This document shows, one piece after another, positions 28,101 to 34,200 of a stretch of DNA of 64,000 bases. The position numbers and the translations under genes were made by a program. The notes beneath the pieces were generated by a model. That model ran no database searches. It was not told the DNA's origin and saw only the letters and a list, made by a program, of their open reading frames with translations. How positions within the stretch are numbered: position 1 is the stretch's first letter; each line of letters starts with the position of its first letter. Source of the stretch: an uncultured Christensenellaceae bacterium (GTDB lineage Bacteria > Bacillota > Clostridia > Christensenellales > Christensenellaceae); NCBI GenBank assembly GCA_934373295.1, contig CAKROK010000001.1, positions 1 through 64,000 on the forward strand, given 5' to 3'.

Positions 28101-28485
28101 AGTTCACAAGGAAGGACTTGCCTACGCCTAAGATGTGGATGCCCTCATCGAGCTTTGTCGAAAAAACAAGCTCCTTTTCGCCCTGCTCGGCATAGAGGTC
28201 AATCTCTTTTGCGAAAATGCCGTCGACATACACCTTGACCTTGCCCATCTCGGGGCCGGTCACGGCGTAATACTCTACAGACGTGCCGGTGAACTTGCAT
28301 TCAAAAAATGCATCCTGCGCATCTGCGGAGTAAACTCCGTCCTGTTCGCTCCAATCTCCGGTAAACGTGAAGTTTTCCGGCGTTGCATCTGTCGCTTCCG
28401 CCAAAACCGTCGTCATATTGGCAAACGCCGCTATGAACAACATCAATAAGCAGAGAACAAATGCGATCGATCGTTTTCTGTTCAT
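22192..28485 (-). CDS. Giant secreted GH2-family glycosidase (beta-galactosidase-like)
   Basis: This secreted protein of 2097 residues starts at ATG 28485 (AGGAGG upstream, then a signal peptide ending near VLAEA). The order is: a CBM-like module (about 30-130), GH2 sugar-binding, Ig-like and TIM-barrel domains (about 130-750) with acid/base Glu in GFLNEVN (about 528) and nucleophile Glu in FISETG (about 627), a region of about 350 residues of unclear fold, five repeated CBM-like modules (23235-25130), a bacterial Ig2 domain, an Ig-like domain, and an Fn3-like C-terminal domain shared with the GH36 giant. There is no LPXTG motif. It probably releases beta-linked galactose or glucuronic acid from host or plant glycans. 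Its promoter carries a G11 tract that suggests phase variation. Confidence 0.9.
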   Translation of the reverse strand: MNRKRSIAFVLCLLMLFIAAFANMTTVLAEATDATPENFTFTGDWSEQDGVYSADAQDAFFECKFTGTSVEYYAVTGPEMGKVKVYVDGIFAKEIDLYAEQGEKELVFSTKLDEGIHILGVGKSFLVNSKAAGDKHPINVAQVKFDSSAGDFTEMTLNGAWKIVKDPGGESDYSAKIKYPAQSDLILVPGNIYETYPSYNGYTWYAKEFTAKKAGEGMKQFIRFDAVQCLADVYLNGEKLGSNDNSDVPFEFDVTDVLKDGENFLAVKVYNPAGMCKVASYSEYPAFWDAGGIWQDVNLLTRGGVFIEDVYAKTDWLTGKVALEITVNNTTGAQAQTDLFAVYGEFKGAKLGATDKLTKDLPKGKSVVELDYTIDNFKLWDTENPNLYYADVTAVTGGNTQTYSVERMGFRHIEMKDGYFYLNGKRFMLKTTHQNCYDPITFQGSPRDLTYQFKGIDQLKAAGFNCFRSIAMSIMPEVLDYCDEVGMLAYEESSQSWLGMNHWDSEMYTKMVIRDRNHPSVAIWGFLNEVNASDARTNKARKYLTELREYDETRLVCFSSGRWDRDYSYGSFSNSGSTTWDVMLGGEGEKADSPGDVHFYPNYPFSEDEAYESIYKLGKDGDQPTFISETGTGNTPNVFLDAYKRTINGADPNSYMTTGLSNNVVNGITSIYNKYGLNKIYDTPEDVTKDSESNNILQRYALMNYIRANGRLNGVGATSLSDAQSLGEGLMDNFRDWKTGIKEVFSDMFAPLCWAYLLDNTSFAAEKGSIQRFRANIATEDVLPAGDYSADFVIKDADGKTVYEKKNVAFEVESGSKAPLAYEVFDESIKLDFAAGRYTFEAKLNSDGYKPTNTSYEFEIIDNTGAAKEKEVTLAGDFPKDVTELFKEQGMTVSEFNASEKKDGEVILIGSNAPQTDAFWKAVYEKMASGAYVAILDKDSLGAGLNRIPSTNKGSWRKYTGFSEQSALYHAEHIAMGDTLFAGLKQGALSPAMFGTELLASFNKSGDVNGYFVDMDMPEETNVLVMMAQGLPLMGGASNGIGMGTYKYFNGYYTINALDLLTDNMNVNCKRLLLNLVNYGHEHASAVTAVDEEQLKKSLSDLGIKDSTVTTIAASDESVSYSNGSIAYDYDGAKLINPENIVTMSFTGSMLKIFGNKNSECGKAAVYVDNNFVGDIDTYAASYMPDVEIFRISGLANAEHSLRIEVKGDMNEASTGTGMVPIRRFEITADPEEDTDKETVYYVSEATFTNPGVAYDFDGGKYVNPDNEVTLKFKGMSLRIMGDKNVELGRAEVYVDGVKHGDMDAYSASLELDTELYRIDGLEQGTHTLKLMIKGDKNPASTGVGMVPLRRFIASNSQSQGYETSRSIAANSEFVTYSNPGIAYDYDGAKLTNPDNEVTFSFDGYSLKIFGNKNSELGKAAVYVDGELIGYADAYAPSYEPNVELFGTDKLTDSTHNVKLVINGDKNDASTGTMVPLIRFETISAGGGFVVVNDHDNDITYWGNYSNGYGHSTELVNGDEMYLNAGSELSYTFKGERVQLIFTANSELGKGKVYLDDKFVGYADTYSPSIKRAFVGFDSGIIGYGEHKITLKVEGEKNDASTGTMLAFDAIKYIGEETQDNWITVNDHAAQIKYIKGSSTGYGGTRCIGGDETYLNSAEATFTFNGSRAQIIVSTNREMGKAKIYLDGEFIGYMDTYSGTLISKVIAFDTGIVKQGKHTLRIVTGDSLGFKNPKSTGYMVALDAIRYIPYANLPEDSMMSISGVNEIYLGQIAKLTAKVSDEGYEGKIVWSSSDENVLTVGSFGMIKAIGVGHAVITAKTADGKLAATHEIDVRAKEIKGIDGADVATIGKPEQYTAVTYPESLNNDVAWEVIDFTGKATIDQNGLLTPISAGKVIIKVTSTQNRDLTALRLITINEPEKINVNTLNVKLAATLYTYDGKVKKPAVTVTDADGKKIASSNYTVSYASGRKLPGTYTVKVTMKGNYTGTKTLTFAIRGKQMSVSKLTALSKGFKATWAKQSYVTGYQVQYSTSSKFTAKTTKTATIAKYTTTSKTVTKLKASAKYYVRVRSYKTTKIGAKSYNVYSAWSKAKTVTTKK
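22195..22730 (-). repeat. C-terminal domain shared with the GH36 giant (copy 1)
   Basis: The last 175-180 residues (from VKLAATLYTYDGKVKKP to TTKK) are nearly identical to the end of the GH36 giant (31241-31780), at both protein and DNA level. The segment looks like an Ig-like plus Fn3-like pair rich in Lys, Thr and Tyr, and may hold the enzymes at the cell surface. Confidence 0.9.
23235..25130 (-). repeat. Five tandem carbohydrate-binding-like modules in the GH2 giant
   Basis: Five modules of about 105-125 residues repeat the pattern G-K-(A/G)-x-V-Y-(V/L)-D-G near the middle and G-x-K-N-x-(A)-S-T-G at the end. Approximate extents are 24805-25130, 24430-24770, 24050-24380, 23650-24020 and 23235-23625. 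Modules 1-3 are most alike, and modules 4-5 share a (V)NDH start. A related module is at the N-terminus of the same protein and another in the GH36 giant. They look like beta-sandwich glycan-binding domains. Confidence 0.8.
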
Positions 28486-28609
28486 TAAATGCTTCCTCCT
28501 GTTTATTTTTATAGCAATCATAATGCTATGAAAACTTTTCACTGTGATTAAAGCTACTGTTAATAAAATACGATGCTGTTTTATTTCTTCTCGTTAATTT
28601 ATATCAAAT

Positions 28610-28640
28610 ATTATACCCCCCCCCCCTGTTTTTTTGTCAA
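28610..28640 (-). promoter_or_regulatory. GH2 promoter with G11 homopolymer in its spacer
   Basis: On the minus strand the -35 box TTGACA (28640-28635) is followed by AAAAAACA, then eleven G residues (28626-28616), then the -10 box TATAAT (28615-28610). The spacer is 19 bp, 2 bp longer than the optimum. Both boxes are perfect consensus. The tract lies about 130 bp upstream of the GH2 start codon. Gain or loss of G residues by slipped-strand mispairing would change the spacing and hence promoter strength. Confidence 0.85.
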
Positions 28641-28834
28641 TACGCTATGATTTAATTTTATTATACTATACAATTTCCCCATAAAACAAGCAGTCTTACC
28701 TATTTTTTCATTAAAATCTCCGTGAGCGCGCGTCATATCATGAGTTGTTAATTTTTTGACAATATCGCTCTTTTGAGGTCATGCCGGCATTACCGCTTAT
28801 CACGCTTTTTCGTAACTTTTTAATACTATCGCAT

Positions 28835-28864
28835 TTGTCGTTCGCCATAATAATGTGGTATAAT
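28835..28864 (+). promoter_or_regulatory. Promoter of the divergent surface protein
   Basis: TTGTCG (28835-28840) and TATAAT (28859-28864) are 18 bp apart, and TGG before TATAAT makes an extended -10 element. Confidence 0.7.
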
Positions 28865-28923
28865 CCGTTAAAGGCATTTCACACCACATATCTAATGCCA
28901 TAGTTCAAAAAAAGGAGCTTACT

Positions 28924-31020
28924 TTGACCATGAAAATCAAATTCAAACAGCTTATAGCATTGACCGCGGCGTTTATCGTCCTTTTAAGCGTATTTTCCGT
29001 CGCATATGCCAAGACAGGCTATGAGAGCATCAAGGATTGGGAAAAGCTGCGCGATGAATGCGGCAGTATAACGGCTTACAGGGAAGTTCTCGAAAGCCTC
29101 CCGAACGAATATAAGGACTATTTCGGCGAATACTCCTTCTGGGTACTCGACCTCGATTCCGACGACATCGACGAGATGATAGTCGCGATGACCTCGCTTG
29201 AGGGCAGCGAGCAGCTTCTCGTATACACATATAATAACGACGACGGCGCAAAGCTGCTCTTTAAGACCTCGCCGCCCGTCCCCATAAGATACGGCTTTTT
29301 CAAGACGGCTAAAGGCGCGCCCATGTATTCCATAGTGACCTCCACGGGAACGGGCGATATCGAGGAGGGCGAGCTCAGCCTCGCAAAAAATATAAAAAAG
29401 CTGCTATATAAAAAGACGAACACATACTCAATGGCCACGGGCGGCGGCTCTAAGTATAAAAAAAGGATCGAGGTCGATGGCTATTTCGGCGATGAAAAAT
29501 ACCTCGATTGGGGCCCGCTCGAATATAAGCAAATAGTAAATCACGACTTTAAGCTGGGCGTGGATAACTTCTCATTCGGTCACAACAGAAATCATGAGGT
29601 GAGCGCATTCACGGACATCGACTATAGAGAGGTCACGGACGAGCAATATGAGGACCTGACGAGCGGCAAGGGAGCATCTCATAAGGCGCTCATTGACGAG
29701 TATCTAAAGAGCGGCCCGGGCATCTGCTACGGCACGAACACACTTATGGACATCGTCAAAAATGGCGACATGGCCGCTTCCGAGCTCGAGCCGGATGCAA
29801 AAAGCACGTTTGAGCTAAAAAAGCCCAACGAGGATGAAAAGCTATATTGCTCTTTAAACTACCTCCATGCGTTTCAATACGATCCCGAGATAGAGTATGA
29901 TTATTCGATGGATATCGGCAAGATTTTCCGTTTCGGTTTTAAGGACGATCTAAAGGCGCTCGTGAAGTCAATATCCCCTAAAAAGCAGCAGACGTTCAAC
30001 TACCTGATGAGAGATGAGGGCGGACATTCCATACTCATCATCGGGCTTGACTATTTTAAGTCGCTCGGAGTGTACAGGATAACTCTATATGACCTCAACT
30101 CCATCTCGGACGGCACGCGCGAGGGCTATTTCAGCTATATGTTCATAAACGACGATTTTTCGGAGTTTGTCCTAAAGGATGAAGGTAAGCTCAAAACCGA
30201 AGATGATTTAAGAGGGCTGTTTATTCAGGACATGGGTCAGGTCATCAAGCTCGCCGATAAATCCCTCATAATAGGCGGCGGAGACCTCGATGAAGGTGAA
30301 AAGCACGATTCGACCGCGGATGACAAAAACGACGAAAAGACCGAGAATACCGAGAATAAGGACTCGACGGACAATATCGCAACGGTGAGCTATTGCCCGA
30401 ACAGCACCGATTTCAAGGTCGTTTCGGATGCAGGCACGCTAACGGTTACGGACGGCATACCGACATCTAATGATTTTGAGGTTAAGAGCTATGCATCTCT
30501 GCTCTCGGGCGAGGGCATCACAGGTTCCGGATACATTTGCGCGCAGATACCCGCCGCAGACGGCTATACTATTGAATCATCCGGCGCAGTCGATATAAAG
30601 CTCATGACGGACGCCGAATACTACACGCTTAAAGCGGACAAGCTGACGAACGCCGTGCTGTCTGATGGAAGCATAGATGCAGACGGGCTTAACGGCAGCT
30701 TTGAGGCGGGCGCCCTCGCAAAGAGCGGGCTCGTGAAGCTGTACGGTCAAGCGGAATCCGACATTAAGCTGACGAGGCAGCACGACGATTTGACGTTCTC
30801 CTCCACCGCCGCGGCAAACGTAAGCACGGTGGAATTCTACGGAAACAACACGGTTAAAACTTACACCGATTTGGGCGATAAAAGCGAGCTGAAGCTCTCA
30901 CAGGATGATATGAACAACACAGGCTTGCCCGTAATACTGCTTGTCGCCATAATACTTGCCGCCGCAGTCATACTCGCCGTCGTCATCCTGATAATAGTAA
31001 AAAAGAGACGCGCAAAATAG
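28924..31020 (+). CDS. Surface protein of unknown function with signal peptide and C-terminal anchor
   Basis: This 698-residue protein has an N-terminal signal peptide (cleavage probably after VAYA near residue 29), a long extracellular region, an acidic Asp/Glu/Lys/Thr-rich linker (about 455-485) and a C-terminal TM helix (about 667-692) followed by KKRRAK. So it is membrane-anchored with most of its mass outside. The start may be TTG 28924 (6 nt after GGAG) or ATG 28930 (12 nt after it). No domain is recognised; the first 450 residues have a mixed alpha/beta pattern. It diverges from the GH2 giant gene. A strong terminator follows. Confidence 0.8.
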   Translation: MTMKIKFKQLIALTAAFIVLLSVFSVAYAKTGYESIKDWEKLRDECGSITAYREVLESLPNEYKDYFGEYSFWVLDLDSDDIDEMIVAMTSLEGSEQLLVYTYNNDDGAKLLFKTSPPVPIRYGFFKTAKGAPMYSIVTSTGTGDIEEGELSLAKNIKKLLYKKTNTYSMATGGGSKYKKRIEVDGYFGDEKYLDWGPLEYKQIVNHDFKLGVDNFSFGHNRNHEVSAFTDIDYREVTDEQYEDLTSGKGASHKALIDEYLKSGPGICYGTNTLMDIVKNGDMAASELEPDAKSTFELKKPNEDEKLYCSLNYLHAFQYDPEIEYDYSMDIGKIFRFGFKDDLKALVKSISPKKQQTFNYLMRDEGGHSILIIGLDYFKSLGVYRITLYDLNSISDGTREGYFSYMFINDDFSEFVLKDEGKLKTEDDLRGLFIQDMGQVIKLADKSLIIGGGDLDEGEKHDSTADDKNDEKTENTENKDSTDNIATVSYCPNSTDFKVVSDAGTLTVTDGIPTSNDFEVKSYASLLSGEGITGSGYICAQIPAADGYTIESSGAVDIKLMTDAEYYTLKADKLTNAVLSDGSIDADGLNGSFEAGALAKSGLVKLYGQAESDIKLTRQHDDLTFSSTAAANVSTVEFYGNNTVKTYTDLGDKSELKLSQDDMNNTGLPVILLVAIILAAAVILAVVILIIVKKRRAK

Positions 31021-31043
31021 CCGCGCAAAAAACTGACTAATGT

Positions 31044-31079
31044 AAAAAATCCTCCGTCGTAATTGACAGAGGATTTTTT
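31044..31079. terminator. Strong bidirectional terminator
   Basis: An 11-bp perfect stem (31044-31054 with 31069-31079) has A6 on one side and T6 on the other, plus an inner 3-bp GTC/GAC extension. It ends the surface-protein transcript and can also stop the GH36 giant transcript. Confidence 0.9.
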
Positions 31080-31080
31080 C

Positions 31081-31271
31081 GTTTTTGTAGTAATAGTTTT
31101 AGCCTTTTGCCCCCATGTTCATCCACGAAAGAGGGGGAAAACACACCATATTTACTTATTTTTAAGTAGTAACGGCTTTTGCCTTTTACCACCGTGTTCA
31201 CTCCCCCGCAAGGGGGAGTGAATCACATCATTCTTACTTATTTTTTCGTTGTTACTGCTTTCGCCTTAGAC
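31081..31271 (-). repeat. Tandem degenerate copies of the 3' end of the GH36 giant gene
   Basis: Two decayed copies of the gene's last codons lie just beyond its stop with a period of about 80 bp (matching points 31248, 31166, 31087). Read on the minus strand, the true end is WSKAKAVTTKK-stop. Copy 2 (about 31147-31190) reads W-stop-KAKAVTT-stop-K-stop, and copy 3 (about 31075-31112) reads QKAKTITTK. The spacers between copies are also related (GTGAACACGG versus GATGAACATGG, each after a C-rich run). Confidence 0.7.
31197..31222. other. Perfect 11-bp hairpin with GCAA tetraloop
   Basis: The stem 31197-31207 pairs exactly with 31212-31222 around a GCAA (GNRA-type) loop, 16 bp beyond the GH36 giant stop codon. 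There is no T tract after it in either direction, so it is more likely an mRNA 3'-end stabiliser than a terminator. Confidence 0.6.
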
Positions 31272-34200
31272 CATGCGGAGTAAACGTTATAGTTCTTTCC
31301 GCTTATCTTGGTGGTCTTGTAGCTTCTAACTCTTACATAGTACTTCGTAGAAGCCTTGAGCTTGGTTACCGTCTTAGAGGTAGTCGTGTACTTGCTTATC
31401 GTCGCAGTCTTGGTCGTCTTTGCCGTGAATTTCGAAGATGTCGAGTACTGTACCTGATAACCGGTCACGTAGCTCTGCTTTTTCCACGTCGCCTTGAAGC
31501 CCTTGGAGAGCGCCGTCAGCTTGGATACCGTCATCTGCTTGCCGCGGATAGCGAACGTGAGCGTCTTTGAGCCGGTGTAGCTGCCCTTCATGGTGACCTT
31601 TACGGTGTACGTGCCGGGGAGCTTTCTGCCGGAAGCGTAGGTCACGGTGTAGTTGGAAGAAGCTATCTTCTTTCCGTTTGCATCCGTCACCGTAACAGCG
31701 GGCTTCTTGACCTTGCCGTCATAGGTATACAGCGTCGCCGCTAACTTGACCTTGAGCTTGCTTATATTCACCTTGGGTCTGACCGTTGCAGTAAACTGCT
31801 TTATCGCGCCTATCGAGCCGTTGTCCTTGGATATCGCCACTACTACGATAGTTCCCACGCTGTTCGCCTTTAACGCGCCGTCTATTATCGCCGCGTCGCC
31901 CGACATCACGAACGCCTCATATGCCTTGTTCGTGGCATTTTCGGGATATACGCCCACATCCAGCTTAACCGCCTCGCCAACGTATATATTGGGCGAATTG
32001 AGTATCTTCATGGATTCGACGCCTATGTTCTCGATAGTAACGGTTATCTCGTCAAAGACGTTTTCGTTCGCGTCGCTCGCCGCCCTGACGGTCACCTTGC
32101 CCGCCTTGACCGCCGTGAGCAGTCCGTTTTCGTCTATCGTCGCCTCGCCCGTCACGGGTGTGACAGACCAAACTATCTTCTGGCTCGCCTCCTCGGGGAG
32201 GATGGCCGCCGTGTACTGCGCAGTCTGCCCTATTTTAACGGTATCGGGGCCTTCGAGAACGACCGCCGCCGCTTCATAGTCCTTTAAGTACATAAATGCG
32301 TCAACTACGATCAGCGTACCCGTCGAAAGCGAGTTCTTGGTGTTTGTCGGGACGATCTTGATAGTGTGCTTGCCCGGGTCAAGCATTGCGCTTTCGAACA
32401 CTACCTGCTGTTTGAGCAAGGAGGATGAATACCAATCCGCCGTCGTTATCTTTTGCCCATCGATAAAGATATCCGCCATGCCAAGGTCGACGTTCGTAGC
32501 GCTTATCACCCTTACCATCGTGCCTTCAAAGGTAAATTCGGCATATTCCCTTATTATCGTCTCGTCGCCGTTGATATATCCGCCGCCGCCCGAGCCTGCG
32601 CCGCTGCCTGCGCCGTATTTTATGCTCTCGTCCGTGTCGTTTACGCAAATGAACGCGTCGTCGCTGACCTTTTCTGTGACCGTCACCTCGACGCTGCCCT
32701 CAATGCCGCTGCCGTCCGTCGCCCTGGCCGTTATAGTGACCTTTCCGGGCTTATGCGAGGTGATGTATCCCTGCGCATTTACGGACGCGATGCGGTTATC
32801 AGAGCTTAGCCAGATAACGTCGCAGTTTGATGCGTTTATAGGCGTTATATCTGCTAAAAGCTTCGCGGTCTCCGCTAACTTCATGTTGACTGTTCCGCGA
32901 ATTTCTATCTTTTCGACGCCTACGCCCTGCGTCTTTTCCTTTAACCAGACTATCTCGGAATCGTATTCCTTATCCATGCGGACGAGTATGCCGTCCTTCA
33001 TGAGCTTTTCGCCCGTCGCGGTCACGTTTAAGTCGGTGTTGTCCTCAAAGGTCACCTCATATGTCGCGCCTGCCTTGAGGCCGTCGGGATATATCACCTT
33101 TTCCGTCTCGCTCTTTTTACCGGGGCGGAACAGGACTATAGAGCCCATGCCTATCTTTTCATTATAATATTCAAGACCATCCCAGTTGACTCCATCGGGA
33201 GAGGGCAGTATGTGGTAAACGTCGCAGTTTCTTAAAATCTGCCTCTGCTTCGCGTTATATATCGCGTATGTCTCCTTGGCTACCTCTATCTGATGATCGG
33301 TAAAGCCGGAAAGCGTCGTCGACGGGCAAACCATCATCGCGCCCATCAAACCCGTTCTTAAAGAATAATAATCCCATGCGTTCTGATCCGAATATGTTCC
33401 TTCAAGCGGCGGCCAGTCAATGGAATTATCCACCTTTAATTGAACGGGGTTGATCATATAAGAATCCGCATATGCAACATTCCTGTGAGCAAGCGCCCTG
33501 CCGCTATCCTCCGTCGTCATGAACGTCATGCGTTCAAGCGAGGTGAAGTCCTTTAACGCGCCGCCGCCCGAACAGTGCTCATAACGGAAGTTTGGCAGCT
33601 CGCTGTCGTTTATGAGCTGATCTAACACCCACATGAAGCCTTCATGAGAGGCGTAGTTGTTCGTTGCATCCGGCCCTTCAAGGTTGAAATCGCTTCTATA
33701 ATAGTCGATATTCCACTCCTTGAGCCTGTATTTGAGTGCTCCAAGGTTCTTACTCCTGCCGTTCCAATCCGCAATAGATGTATCCTCATATGTCTGGCAC
33801 ATATATAGCGTCATCTTCATACCGTATGAATGTGCGAGATCACCCAAAATCATACCATTGGGCCATTTCGTGGGGTAAGGATTCCATTTTGACTGAAGCT
33901 CGGGTACAAAGCTGCCATCTGAGGGCGGGCTGTTAGGTACAGTCCACCAGTAATCCTGCTTTAAGAGTTGAACTCCCCAACTCGCGACATCATGCTCGGA
34001 GAGATAAGTCGTCCACTCCTCCTCGGAGTTAAATGGAAGGTGCAGCTCGACGAGCGGTTCATTCTCGTTTTCGCGCATTGTCTTTGTCATTCTGTGATTC
34101 CAATACCAGCTCTTCATCCTATTAGAGCCGTTATCTATCGAACCTTTGTACGCGCCGAAGAACATTCCGGGGATGACGAGATTATCGTCCGCATCCGCAA

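Larger units (their letters stand above)
28486..28923. other. Divergent intergenic region between GH2 giant and surface protein
   Basis: This 438-bp region between start codons is AT-rich and non-coding. It contains the minus-strand promoter with the G11 tract (28610-28640), a plus-strand promoter (28835-28864) and ribosome binding sites for both genes. Nothing else was recognised between 28641 and 28834 apart from an isolated TTGACA on the plus strand near 28758 with no -10 partner. Confidence 0.8.

Noticed and set aside
28750..28770. Isolated TTGACA on the plus strand as a second promoter of the surface protein
   Set aside because: There is no -10-like box at 16-19 bp downstream.
31197..31222. 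Strong hairpin after the GH36 giant as its terminator
   Set aside because: It has no T tract in either direction; the hairpin at 31044-31079 is a far better terminator.
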